This document shows, piece after piece, positions 29,341 to 37,486 of a stretch of 64,000 nt of DNA. The stretch covers positions 62,001-126,000 of the forward strand of contig JBGAGK010000002.1 of assembly GCA_044226785.1 (NCBI GenBank). Reading direction: 5' to 3'. Every line of letters starts with the position of its first letter. Positions within the stretch are counted from its first letter, which is position 1. The notes under the pieces are model-generated. The model was given only the letters and a program-made list of their open reading frames with translations, searched no databases and was not told the origin of the DNA. The translations under genes and the position numbers were made by a program. The DNA is from TMP-86 sp039807285. GTDB taxonomy: Bacteria; Pseudomonadota; Gammaproteobacteria; Steroidobacterales; Steroidobacteraceae.

Positions 29341-29664
29341 ATGAGAGTTTTCGTAATCGCTCTGGCTGTCTTCCTGGCGCTCCTGCAATACCGGCTCTGG
29401 GTGTCCGACCAGGGTGTTCGCGAGGTCCGGCGGTTGCAGCAGGCCCTGCAGCTTCAGGAGGGGGAAAACCAGGCTCAGGCAGAGCGCAACCGACAGCTGT
29501 CGGCCGAGGTCAATGACCTGAAGCAGGGCATGAGCGCGCTGGAGGAACGTGCCCGGAGCGAGTTGGGAATGATCGGCAACGGCGAGACGTTTTTCCAGGT
29601 CGTGAGCCCTTCAACCCCCGCGCCGACCGCACCGGCTGGAGCCCTGACCGCGCGCTCGCAATGA
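29341..29664 (+). CDS. ftsB: Cell division protein FtsB
   Basis: A 107-aa bitopic divisome protein that joins FtsL and FtsQ. One N-terminal membrane helix (about 3-20, FVIALAVFLALLQYRLWV) is followed by a coiled coil (about 22-70) ending in RSELGMIGNGETFFQVV, the FtsB signature. The Pro/Ala tail is not conserved. The eno-ftsB-ispD order is typical. The last 4 bp overlap ispD. Confidence 0.93.
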   Translation: MRVFVIALAVFLALLQYRLWVSDQGVREVRRLQQALQLQEGENQAQAERNRQLSAEVNDLKQGMSALEERARSELGMIGNGETFFQVVSPSTPAPTAPAGALTARSQ

Positions 29665-30881
29665 CGGCGACGCGATCTGCCGAGCGATGCTGGGCCGTCG
29701 TGCCCGCCGCGGGACGGGGAGAGCGATTCGGCGCAGCCGACATCCCGGCGCAGCGCAAGCAATACGCATCCCTCGCGGGCCGTAGCGTGATCGAACATGC
29801 CCTTCGGCCATTGATCAACGAACCGCGCATCGCCGGCATCGTCGTGGCCATTGCCGGAGACGATGCGCACTGGCCGGTGATCGCCGCACGCCTGGCCCGG
29901 GAGTTCCCCGACGCGCCGGAAATCAGGGTCTGCACCGGCGGCCCGGATCGCCAGGTCTCGGTGCTGAACGGACTTGCGGCCCTGAATGGCCGGGCGTCCC
30001 CCCGTGACTGGGTTCTGGTGCATGACGCCGCGCGGCCCTGCCTGGACGCCGGTGATCTGGCGCGCCTTCTGGACGCACTGCCTGACTCGCAAGGCGCGTT
30101 GCTGGCACTTCCGGTGGCCGATACGCTGAAGTCCAGCGACGACCGGGGTGGCCTCAGGACGGTCGATCGCGACGGCATGTGGCGGGCATTGACACCCCAG
30201 GCATTCCGCCATGGCGATCTCACCGCCGCCTTGTCTCGGGCAAGGGCGGAAAACCTCGTGGTGACGGACGAGGCGCAGGCCATGGAGATGGCAGGATTCA
30301 GTCCGCGGCTGGTGGAGGGTGGGCCCGGCAACATCAAGGTGACGCGCGAGCAGGACATGCGCGTGGCCGAGCGTTTCCTGCGCTTGAGTGGAGGTGGTGC
30401 GATGAGGATAGGCCAGGGGATCGACGTGCACGCATTCACCGCGGGCGATCACGTGATGCTGGGTGGAGTGCGCATCGGGCACTCACGTGGGATCGATGCC
30501 CATTCGGACGGCGATGTCATCATCCATGCCCTGTGCGATGCATTGCTGGGAGCACTCGGGCAGGGCGACATCGGACGGCATTTCCCTGACACGGAGGCGC
30601 GCTGGCGAGGGGCGGACAGCCGCCTGTTCCTGCGTCATGTGGCAGCGCTGATGCAGAAGGCGCGACTGCGCCTGGTCAACGCGGATGTCACGGTGACGGC
30701 GCAGGCGCCGCGCCTGGCTGCGCATGTGCCGGCCATGGTGCTCAACCTGGCATCCGACCTGGGCGCCGATGCGGCATGCATCAACGTCAAGGCCACCACC
30801 ACCGAGCGTCTGGGGTTCATAGGGCGTGAAGAGGGTCTGGCCGCCATGGCCGTGGTGCTGCTGGATGCGCTGGACCCTTGA
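29661..30881 (+). CDS. ispDF: Fused IspD-IspF (bifunctional MEP-pathway enzyme)
   Basis: A single 406-aa frame joins two MEP enzymes. Residues 1-240 are IspD (CTP:MEP cytidylyltransferase): VVPAAGRGERFGA, QRKQYASLAGRSVIEHAL and VLVHDAARPCL. Residues 248-406 are IspF (MECDP synthase): IGQGIDVHAF with metal ligands Asp and His, SDGDVIIHALCDALLGALG, GDIGRHFPD and INVKATTTERLGFIGR. The join is seven residues (RLSGGGA). ATG 30402 in the join has GGAGG 7 bp upstream, so free IspF could also be made. IspDF fusions are known in alpha- and epsilonproteobacteria; gammaproteobacteria usually keep two genes. A frameshift assembly error is the alternative. Confidence 0.92.
   Translation: MTATRSAERCWAVVPAAGRGERFGAADIPAQRKQYASLAGRSVIEHALRPLINEPRIAGIVVAIAGDDAHWPVIAARLAREFPDAPEIRVCTGGPDRQVSVLNGLAALNGRASPRDWVLVHDAARPCLDAGDLARLLDALPDSQGALLALPVADTLKSSDDRGGLRTVDRDGMWRALTPQAFRHGDLTAALSRARAENLVVTDEAQAMEMAGFSPRLVEGGPGNIKVTREQDMRVAERFLRLSGGGAMRIGQGIDVHAFTAGDHVMLGGVRIGHSRGIDAHSDGDVIIHALCDALLGALGQGDIGRHFPDTEARWRGADSRLFLRHVAALMQKARLRLVNADVTVTAQAPRLAAHVPAMVLNLASDLGADAACINVKATTTERLGFIGREEGLAAMAVVLLDALDP
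30390..30404 (+). promoter_or_regulatory. Internal ribosome-binding site and ATG for IspF
   Basis: GGAGG at 30390-30394, then ATG at 30402, in frame within ispDF. The bases read ATGA, the form of the coupled overlaps between neighbouring genes, but the IspD frame misses that TGA by one base. Confidence 0.6.
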
Positions 30882-30890
30882 GAGTCCGGG

Positions 30891-31979
30891 GTGAACCCGT
30901 TCCGGGCCCGTGCCCTGCAGGTTGCGCTCGATCCACCCCGCGCCCACGGCATGCCGCTGGTGCGCGCGCAGGCGCGCCTGAGTCCTGAGGACTTCAAGGT
31001 TTCGGAACTGCTGTCGTTCGAGCCATCCGACGAGGGTCCGCACTGGCTGTTGCAGGTGGAAAAACGCAGCGCCAACACCCGATGGGTGGCACAGGCGCTG
31101 GCTCGTCTTGCCGGCGTGCCGCCGCTGGAGGTGGGCTTCGCCGGCATGAAGGACCGACATGCACTGACGTGCCAGTGGTTCAGCGTTCCGGCGGCTGCGC
31201 ACGATGCCGTGTACTGGCGGCAGGTATGCACGCCCGAATTCCGTGTGCTCTCGGTGCGTGCCAATCGCCGAAAGCTCAGGCGTGGCGCACTGCATGGCAA
31301 TTGCTTCCAGATCCGGTTGCATGCCGGGGACTGGCCGGTCGAAGGCTTGCAGGAGCGGCTGGAGCAGATACGCTCGCTCGGCGTGCCCGGATATTTCGGT
31401 CCGCAGCGTTTCGGGCATGGCGGGAGCAACCTGTTGAACGCATTCGAGTGGGCTGAACGGGGTGTGCGGCCGGCAGGGCGCGGTCCGCGCGAATTTGCGC
31501 TGTCCGCGGCGCGCGCCTGCATTTTCAACGCGGTGCTGGCGGAGCGGGTCGTGGCGGGCAGCTGGCGGAGGGCCGAGGAGGGGGAGGAATTCGTCCTCGA
31601 GGGCAGCAACAGTCATTTCGCAGGCGATTTCGCGGATCCGGACCTGCGCGAGCGGATACATCGGTTCGATGTCCATCCAAGCGGTCCCCTGTGGGGCCGG
31701 GGTGAACCTGCATCGCAGGCAGAGGCGGGCCGGCGGGATCGGCAGGTCGCCCGGGAATCCGGTGCACTCGCGCAACTGCTCGAGTCCCAGGGGCTGGTGC
31801 AGGAGCGGCGCGCCCTGCGCATGGCAGTCCACGATCTGCAGGCGCACTGTGCGGGAAGCTGGTTGACCCTGTCGTTCCGCCTCGCACGGGGGCAGTTCGC
31901 CACGGCCGTCCTGCGGGAGATCTGCGAGCTTGAGGTGCCCGATGGGTCCGCCTTCGCGGATCAGGACCCGGGCGAGTAG
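30891..31979 (+). CDS. truD: tRNA pseudouridine(13) synthase TruD
   Basis: A 362-aa pseudouridine synthase acting on U13 of tRNA-Glu. The catalytic Asp (about 88) sits in VGFAGMKDRHALTCQWFSV, and GVPGYFGPQRFGHGGSNL near 163 and GREFALS-like RGPREFALSAARA are conserved. The GTG start at 30891 is 9 bp after ispDF. It ends the pyrG-truD run, 35 bp before a convergent Smr gene. No clear terminator was seen in that gap. Confidence 0.94.
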   Translation: MNPFRARALQVALDPPRAHGMPLVRAQARLSPEDFKVSELLSFEPSDEGPHWLLQVEKRSANTRWVAQALARLAGVPPLEVGFAGMKDRHALTCQWFSVPAAAHDAVYWRQVCTPEFRVLSVRANRRKLRRGALHGNCFQIRLHAGDWPVEGLQERLEQIRSLGVPGYFGPQRFGHGGSNLLNAFEWAERGVRPAGRGPREFALSAARACIFNAVLAERVVAGSWRRAEEGEEFVLEGSNSHFAGDFADPDLRERIHRFDVHPSGPLWGRGEPASQAEAGRRDRQVARESGALAQLLESQGLVQERRALRMAVHDLQAHCAGSWLTLSFRLARGQFATAVLREICELEVPDGSAFADQDPGE

Positions 31980-32014
31980 GTCCGGACGGGATGCTCAGCC
32001 GGAGTGCCAGCGCA

Positions 32015-32581
32015 TCAGGCCCGCAGCAGCACGTACACCGCGCCTGTGCCGCCATCGATGCTGCGAGCCGAGACGAAGGCGATGACATCATGATTGTGCC
32101 GCAGCCATGAATTCACGGCACTCTTGAGCACGGGTCCACGTGCGCCCGAACGGTAGCCCTTGCCGTGGACCACGCGGACGCAGCGCAGCCCCCGTGCGCG
32201 GCTTTCGGCAATGAAATCGTCGAGGCTGTCCCAGGCCTGCTGGATGGTCATGCCGTGAAGATCGATTCCGGCCTGCTGCACGATCAATCCGCGTCGCAGC
32301 CTGCGCATCAACCCCTCCTGCACGCCACCGCGGCAGAAATGCAGGGATTCTCCAGGCTGTACATCCTTGTCGAATGGCAGAGGCGCAACCGTACGGAGAG
32401 CCTCTTCAGGGGCTCGTCTTCGCCTCGGGCGCCGCGGACCTGGCCGATGCACCGAGTCGCTTTTCAGTGGCTTCACATCCTGCATTGCACGGCGCAATGC
32501 CTGCTCGTCCTCTTCCGGCAGTCGGCGACCAGGAATGCGCTCCTTCATGGGCGAATCGCGGGGTGGATCAGTTCCGGCCAT
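32015..32581 (-). CDS. Smr-domain protein (SmrA/SmrB-like, putative endonuclease)
   Basis: 188 aa. Residues about 1-85 are charged and probably flexible. The C-terminal Smr domain holds DLHGMTIQQAWDSLDDFI near 108-125 and VVHGKGYRS near 137-145, the two conserved family motifs. Some family members (E. coli SmrB) cleave mRNA at collided ribosomes; that role here is inferred. The start may be ATG 32581 or 32548 (MKERIPG). It diverges from surE across fewer than 50 bp. Confidence 0.85.
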   Translation of the reverse strand: MAGTDPPRDSPMKERIPGRRLPEEDEQALRRAMQDVKPLKSDSVHRPGPRRPRRRRAPEEALRTVAPLPFDKDVQPGESLHFCRGGVQEGLMRRLRRGLIVQQAGIDLHGMTIQQAWDSLDDFIAESRARGLRCVRVVHGKGYRSGARGPVLKSAVNSWLRHNHDVIAFVSARSIDGGTGAVYVLLRA

Positions 32582-32600
32582 TGCATCGATGCAGTATAGT
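32572..32600 (+). promoter_or_regulatory. Candidate promoter of surE
   Basis: TATAGT at 32595-32600 is a good -10; the -35 (TTCCGG, 32572-32577, 17 bp away) is weak. Transcription from about 32607 would leave a 22-nt leader to GTG 32629. Confidence 0.35.
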
Positions 32601-32628
32601 GTGGCGCAAACGAAACGCGACCGACAGA

Positions 32629-33390
32629 GTGAAGATCCTCCTTTCCAATGACGACGGCTATCGCGCCGATGGCCTCGCCGCTCTCGCTTCCGAGGTCCGG
32701 CCGCTCGGGTCGGTCAGCATCGTCGCCCCGGACCGCAACCGGAGCGGGGCGAGCAACTCACTGACCCTGGATGTACCGCTGCGCACGTCGCGCTTCGACA
32801 CGGATTGCTATTTCGTCAATGGCACGCCCACCGACTGCGTGCATCTGGCGATCTCCGGGTTGTTCGAATTCGAGCACGATATCGTGGTGTCCGGCGTCAA
32901 TCATGGAGCCAACCTGGGAGACGATGTGCTGTACTCAGGTACCGTGGCGGCTGCGGTCGAGGGGCGCTTCCTGGGTCTGCCTGCGATCGCCGTATCACTG
33001 GTGGTGGAGCAGGGCTCACCCCAGAACTATGCGAGTGCGGCGCGGGTGGCTTCTGCCCTGATCAGACGGCTCCAGCTCCATCCGCTGCCACCGGCCACCA
33101 TCCTCAACGTGAATGTGCCCGATCTCCCGGATGGAGATCTCAAGGGGGTCAGGGTCACGCGCCTGGGGATGCGCCATCGCAGCAAGCCCATCGTGCGCGC
33201 CAAGGACCCTCATGGCCGGAACGTGCACTGGATCGGGCCTGCGGGTACCGGACAGGATGCCGGGCCGGGCACCGATTTCCATGCCATCGCCTGCGGTCAT
33301 GTCTCGGTGACACCCCTGCACATCGACATGACACGCCACGCAGCGATCGCCGATCTCGAGAGCTGGTTCGACAAGGTCAACGATCCATGA
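32629..33390 (+). CDS. surE: 5'/3'-nucleotidase SurE
   Basis: A 253-aa metal-dependent phosphatase acting on nucleoside monophosphates. The N-terminus KILLSNDDGYRADGL holds the metal-binding Asp pair. SIVAPDRNRSGASNSLTL and VSGVNHGANLGDDVLYSGTV carry the other conserved residues. GTG 32629 is chosen since it gives the exact family N-terminus and lies downstream of the likely promoter. The stop overlaps the pcm start (ATGA). Confidence 0.95.
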   Translation: MKILLSNDDGYRADGLAALASEVRPLGSVSIVAPDRNRSGASNSLTLDVPLRTSRFDTDCYFVNGTPTDCVHLAISGLFEFEHDIVVSGVNHGANLGDDVLYSGTVAAAVEGRFLGLPAIAVSLVVEQGSPQNYASAARVASALIRRLQLHPLPPATILNVNVPDLPDGDLKGVRVTRLGMRHRSKPIVRAKDPHGRNVHWIGPAGTGQDAGPGTDFHAIACGHVSVTPLHIDMTRHAAIADLESWFDKVNDP

Positions 33391-34052
33391 GCGATCCGCG
33401 CCTGTCCGGAATCGGCATGACCTCTGCGCGCACCCGCGAGCGGCTCGTGCAGCGTCTGCAGGAGCAGGGCATCACCAATCTCAAGGTGCTGGACCGGATC
33501 CGACAGGTGCCGCGGCACCTGTTCGTGGATGAAGCACTGGCCAGCCGTGCTTACGAGGACACGGCATTGCCCATTGGGTTCGGGCAGACCATTTCGCAGC
33601 CTCAGATCGTGGCGCGCATGTCCGAGGCGGTACTTGCCGGCGGGCCCATCGAGCGCCTGCTGGAGATAGGCACGGGCTGCGGCTATCAGACAGCCGTGAT
33701 CGCGCCACTGGTCGGGCATGTGTACACCATCGAACGCATCGTCGCGTTGCTGGCCCGGGCACGCCGGACCGTGCGCGAACTGAATATCCGCAACGTGAGC
33801 TTCCGGCATGACGATGGCAGTGTCGGCTGGCCTGCGCGGGCTCCTTTCGACGGCATCCTGCTCACGGCGGCACCGCAGGAGGTGCCACCCAGACTGTTCG
33901 AGCAACTGGCCATCGGAGGAAGGCTGATCGCCCCGGTGGGTCCGGAGGGTCGCCAGCAGTTGATCCGGTATACACGCCGGGAGCAACGCATGGCCCAGGA
34001 GGTCCTGGGTGCCGTGAGTTTCGTACCGATGTTGTCCGGATTGCAGCGCTGA
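33387..34052 (+). CDS. pcm: Protein-L-isoaspartate O-methyltransferase
   Basis: A 221-aa SAM-dependent repair enzyme for isoaspartyl residues. GIGMTSARTRERLV opens the conserved region, PIGFGQTISQPQIVARM is the substrate loop and LEIGTGCGYQTAVIAPLVG is SAM motif I (near 91). It is coupled to surE by ATGA. In many gammaproteobacteria nlpD and rpoS come next; here an AT-rich gene-free stretch follows. Confidence 0.95.
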   Translation: MSDPRLSGIGMTSARTRERLVQRLQEQGITNLKVLDRIRQVPRHLFVDEALASRAYEDTALPIGFGQTISQPQIVARMSEAVLAGGPIERLLEIGTGCGYQTAVIAPLVGHVYTIERIVALLARARRTVRELNIRNVSFRHDDGSVGWPARAPFDGILLTAAPQEVPPRLFEQLAIGGRLIAPVGPEGRQQLIRYTRREQRMAQEVLGAVSFVPMLSGLQR

Positions 34053-34432
34053 CAGGCACAGGCAGCAGATCTGAGGCCAGCAGCCGCGTTCCTTCATCAA
34101 TGTAAAACAATATATTCATGCTGTAACACATTGTTAAATATTTGATTTTGCAAATCTTGCGTCTGGCTTGCCGGTTTTGCGCCGAATGTGCTTAACTGTC
34201 GTCGTTAGCAGACATGAATCTCCTGTAGGGTTGGAAGATCGAGTCCAATTGCAGGGTGTAGAAAGAAATCAGCCAGGCGTCGGGATTAGACGAACAAGAA
34301 AAACAAGAACAAGAAAAACAAGAACAAGACAAAGACTTCTGAAGCAGTTACCAAGCCGCTTCCGATGCCCACGCTGCTCTTTCACACCCTGTTTTTTTTC
34401 GGGCAGCCATTCGCCGCACGGTCGGCGGATCC
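34053..34432. other. AT-rich gene-free island between pcm and a convergent gene
   Basis: About 380 bp without a convincing gene. Bases 34091-34150 have 15 G/C in 60, far below the surroundings. An A-rich tandem repeat follows at 34293-34330, and a run of eight T at 34392-34399 lies just past the stop of the minus-strand Mth938-like gene. On the minus strand TTAACA (34137-34132) and TATATT (34114-34109) are 17 bp apart, a possible promoter pointing into the pcm 3' end; such matches are common in AT-rich DNA. Confidence 0.6.
34293..34330 (+). repeat. A-rich 15-bp tandem repeat
   Basis: The unit AACAAGAAAAACAAG occurs at 34293-34307 and 34308-34322, followed by a partial AACAAGAC. The hexamer AACAAG recurs throughout. 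It would be unstructured as RNA. Read in the three forward frames it encodes Asn/Lys, Arg/Thr/Lys or Glu/Gln/Lys runs, none of which has a convincing start. Confidence 0.85.
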
Positions 34433-34801
34433 TCAGGGGATGAGTACCGCAGTCACGAGGCGACGCTCGGACATCAATACGTTGTAGGTTCGACACGCGG
34501 CGCCGGTATTCATGACCTCGACGCCCACGTTCCTTTGAAGCATCGCGGCCCGCCATTGCGGGCCTGGCCAGTCGTCCGCGTGCGGTGATCCGATCAGCAC
34601 CACTTGGGGGCCGGTTGCCAGCATCGCGTCGAGCTCGTCCATGGTCAATTCGCAGGCGCGTTGGATCCGGGGTATGGGCAGGAGGGTAGTGGCGCTGAGG
34701 ATGATTGCGCTTTCATGGACGCTCTGCCCGATGCGCAACGATCCACTCCCGTAGCTGCGGATGAGATAGCCTTCAGGATGTGAGTCGGCAGCGAAGCGCA
34801 T
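34433..34801 (-). CDS. Mth938-like domain protein (DUF498 family)
   Basis: 122 aa covering the whole small alpha/beta domain of the Mth938/NDUFAF3-like family (SHPEGYLIRSYGSGSLRIG; VVLIGSPHADDWPG; GVEVMNTGAACRTYNVLMSE). The mitochondrial relative NDUFAF3 is a complex I assembly factor; the bacterial role is unknown. The ATG at 34801 faces the next gene's start. A CGCCG/CGGCG hairpin and an A8 run (T8 on the plus strand) lie past its stop, but in the wrong arrangement for a standard terminator. Confidence 0.8.
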   Translation of the reverse strand: MRFAADSHPEGYLIRSYGSGSLRIGQSVHESAIILSATTLLPIPRIQRACELTMDELDAMLATGPQVVLIGSPHADDWPGPQWRAAMLQRNVGVEVMNTGAACRTYNVLMSERRLVTAVLIP

Positions 34802-34839
34802 GGCTCACACGATACTTCATTGCCGGGATTGCCGGCGAC

Positions 34840-35769
34840 ATGGGTGGAATCAAGTTGGCGGGATTGTATGTTCGGCTGGCGGTGGACGCGGGTCGATGGG
34901 AGCGCAATGCCTTCCTGGAGCGTCTGCTGGCGATTGCGTCGGCACCGCAGCGCCTCGAGGATTGGCGTGTCGATGCGCAGGCGTTTCTGGTCCCACCGGA
35001 TCGATCCCGACTGGCCAGTGCGTCCATCCTCCACCGGAGCCTCGCGGCCGGGGCTGCGCCGGATCGAGGATTCGTGCTCCTGATTTCACCCCTGCACACG
35101 ACGGCAACGATGAGCAGCGTCCGCTTGCCGGCTGATGGGTTGCTGCATCTGGATCCTGCCCAGGCCCGCCTTCTGGCCGAGGATCACGCCAGACACCTGG
35201 GTGGCAAGGGCCGCTTCCAGCTGATTGCAGGGTCTCGGGGTGAACTGTTGCTGTGGTCGGAGGATGTCCTGGAAGCGCCCGGTGTGGACCCGGCCATGCA
35301 GGTGGGGCAGGACCTGCGCGATGCATGGCCGCGTGGCGCGGGCGCGGCCCGGTTGCTGGCATGGTCGAGCGAAGTCCAGTTGTGGCTGTTCGATCATCCG
35401 GTCAATCGTGAGCGCGTGGCTGCGCAACAGCTGCCCATCACCATGCTTTGGCCCTGGGGTGGCGGTGGGGTGATGCCGCGGCTTCCGCCCAGACCGTTCG
35501 AACTGACCGGAGGCGATGAGGTATTTGGCCTGTGGCCTTGCGCGCCGGGTCCGGCCCCCGACTCGCGCGTGTTCGTGGCAGGCGGTGAGGCCGGCGACTT
35601 CGCGGTGCAGGTCGCAGCGCTGGAATCTCCGCTGCGCCGGATGCTGCGCTCCGGAGCGGCGGTCTGCCTGAGCGCCGGGCGATTGCGTTACACGCTGTAC
35701 CGGCTTCCGCGACGCTGGCTGGCGCGTCGTGATCGACCCTGGTGGGAATATTTCTGGCATGACGATTGA
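34840..35769 (+). CDS. Uncharacterised conserved protein upstream of recJ
   Basis: 309 aa from ATG 34840. A GTG at 34780 would add 20 residues but overlap the divergent Mth938-like gene. I recognise the central pattern, an Asn-Arg segment then LPITMLWPWGGGGVMP, from gammaproteobacterial proteins often labelled phosphoglycerate mutase-like (COG4255, recalled from memory). I see no metal-binding active site supporting enzyme function. No signal peptide or membrane helix. The stop overlaps recJ by 11 bp, so the two are probably cotranslated. Confidence 0.65.
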   Translation: MGGIKLAGLYVRLAVDAGRWERNAFLERLLAIASAPQRLEDWRVDAQAFLVPPDRSRLASASILHRSLAAGAAPDRGFVLLISPLHTTATMSSVRLPADGLLHLDPAQARLLAEDHARHLGGKGRFQLIAGSRGELLLWSEDVLEAPGVDPAMQVGQDLRDAWPRGAGAARLLAWSSEVQLWLFDHPVNRERVAAQQLPITMLWPWGGGGVMPRLPPRPFELTGGDEVFGLWPCAPGPAPDSRVFVAGGEAGDFAVQVAALESPLRRMLRSGAAVCLSAGRLRYTLYRLPRRWLARRDRPWWEYFWHDD

Positions 35770-37465
35770 AATCCGGCGGCGCGAGTCACGCGCCTCTCTT
35801 GATTGCCCAGACCTGCATCCGGTCCTCGTGCGCATCTATCGGGCGCGCGGCATCGGCTCGATCGATGAGCTGAAACTGGACCTGGATCGGCTCGTGCCGG
35901 TGGGGTCGCTGGACTGCGTACAGGCTGCAGCCGAGCTTCTGTTCGCGCACCGGGCGAAGGGCAGGGTGCTGATCGTGGGGGATTTCGACGCAGACGGCGC
36001 AACGAGCACGGCGCTGATGGTCCGAGCGCTGCGGGCCTGCGGGTTCGCCCACGTGGATTTTGTGGTCCCCGATCGTTTCCGGTTCGGTTATGGGCTCACG
36101 CCGCGCATCGTGGAGGCAGCCATTGAACGGCGGCCCACGCTGATCGTCACGGTGGACAACGGTGTGGCCAGCATCGAGGGCGTCGCGCTGGCCCGAAAGT
36201 CCGGCATGGATGTGCTGGTGACCGATCATCACCTGCCAGGGCGTGAATTGCCGGCCGCTTCCGTGATCGTCAATCCGAACCTGCCTGCTTCCGGATTCGC
36301 CAGCCGGTGCCTCGCGGGTGTGGGGGTTGCTTTCTATGTGATCGCCGCGCTGAGCCGGCTCCTGCCCGGTTCATCCAATCCGGCGCAGTGGCTGGATCTG
36401 GTCGCGCTGGGGACGGTGGCGGATCTGGTGCCGCTGGATCGCAACAACCGGGTGCTGGTCCACCAGGGTCTGATCCGGATTCGGGCTGGCCGCTGCGTGC
36501 CGGGCATCCGGGCATTGATCGAGGTGGCTGGCCGGCGCCAGTCGGCGACCACTGCGGCCGATCTGGGATTTTCGGTGGCGCCACGCCTGAATGCCGCCGG
36601 CCGGCTGACGGACATGCGCCTGGGGATCGATTGCCTCCTGGCCGAATCCCCCGGCGATGCTGCGCGGCTCGCGGAGCAGTTGTCGGAGCTCAATGCCCGA
36701 CGGCGCGATATCGAAGCCCGGATGCAGGAAGAGGCGGTGCGCATTGCCACATCGTTCCTGTCGGGCTCCGATGGCAAGCCGCGGGCCGCGGGTCTGTGCC
36801 TGTTCGATCCGGGGTGGCATCCCGGTGTCGTGGGCCTGGTGGCCGGCCGCCTGAAGGACCGGCTCCATCGGCCGGTGATTGCACTTGCACCAGAGCAGGC
36901 CGGGACGTTGCGTGGCTCTGCGCGCTCCGTCGAGGGCGTGCATATCCGTGATGTCCTCGATGTCGTGGCAACGGCGCATCCGGGATTGCTGGACAAGTTC
37001 GGGGGGCATGCGATGGCCGCCGGTGTTTCACTGGCATCCGGCAATCTCGAGGCATTTGCCGCAGCCTTCGATCAGGCCGTGCGCCAGGCCGCAGGGGGTG
37101 AGGCACTGGGAGCAATGCGTCATTCGGACGGGGAACTTGCCCCCACGGAGATCAGCCTGGAGACGGCGCGCGCATTGCGCGACGGGGGTCCCTGGGGCCA
37201 GGGTTTTGCCGAACCTCAGTTCGACGGCGAGTTCGACCTGCTGGAAACGCGCCTGGTGGGCGAGCGGCACCTGAAAATGCGTCTGCGTGCGGTGACGGGC
37301 GGAGCCACGATGGATGCCATCCACTTCGGTTACCTCGGCAGCGAATTCGATGACCCGCGCGTGCGGGCGGGTACGCGTGTGCGCCTGTTGTACCGGCTCG
37401 AAGTCAACGACTACGCGGGTACCGAGCGGCTGCAGATCAACTCCAGCTGCCTGATGCCGGCATGA
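35759..37465 (+). CDS. recJ: Single-stranded-DNA-specific exonuclease RecJ
   Basis: A 568-aa 5'-3' exonuclease of recombination and mismatch repair. DHH-family motifs appear in order: GDFDADGATS (75-80), TVDNGV, TDHHLPG and LGTVADLVPLD. The DHHA1 motif GGHAMAAG follows near 420 and the OB-fold region is at the C-terminus. ATG 35759 is preferred over an earlier in-frame codon because it aligns with the family N-terminus. prfB starts 21 bp later. Confidence 0.94.
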   Translation: MTIEIRRRESRASLDCPDLHPVLVRIYRARGIGSIDELKLDLDRLVPVGSLDCVQAAAELLFAHRAKGRVLIVGDFDADGATSTALMVRALRACGFAHVDFVVPDRFRFGYGLTPRIVEAAIERRPTLIVTVDNGVASIEGVALARKSGMDVLVTDHHLPGRELPAASVIVNPNLPASGFASRCLAGVGVAFYVIAALSRLLPGSSNPAQWLDLVALGTVADLVPLDRNNRVLVHQGLIRIRAGRCVPGIRALIEVAGRRQSATTAADLGFSVAPRLNAAGRLTDMRLGIDCLLAESPGDAARLAEQLSELNARRRDIEARMQEEAVRIATSFLSGSDGKPRAAGLCLFDPGWHPGVVGLVAGRLKDRLHRPVIALAPEQAGTLRGSARSVEGVHIRDVLDVVATAHPGLLDKFGGHAMAAGVSLASGNLEAFAAAFDQAVRQAAGGEALGAMRHSDGELAPTEISLETARALRDGGPWGQGFAEPQFDGEFDLLETRLVGERHLKMRLRAVTGGATMDAIHFGYLGSEFDDPRVRAGTRVRLLYRLEVNDYAGTERLQINSSCLMPA

Positions 37466-37486
37466 GGCTGTGCTACCATCTTTCAC

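Noticed and set aside
34293..34330. Possible CRISPR
   Set aside because: Repeats are contiguous without spacers, and no cas genes are present.
34168..34443. 91-codon frame with RTRKTRTR runs over the A-rich repeat
   Set aside because: No ribosome site, composition set by the DNA repeat, runs into the 3' end of the convergent gene.
34363..34488. Short frame starting MPTLLFHTLFFFG after the repeat
   Set aside because: Hydrophobic start is produced by the T8 run; no ribosome site, overlaps the Mth938-like gene antisense.
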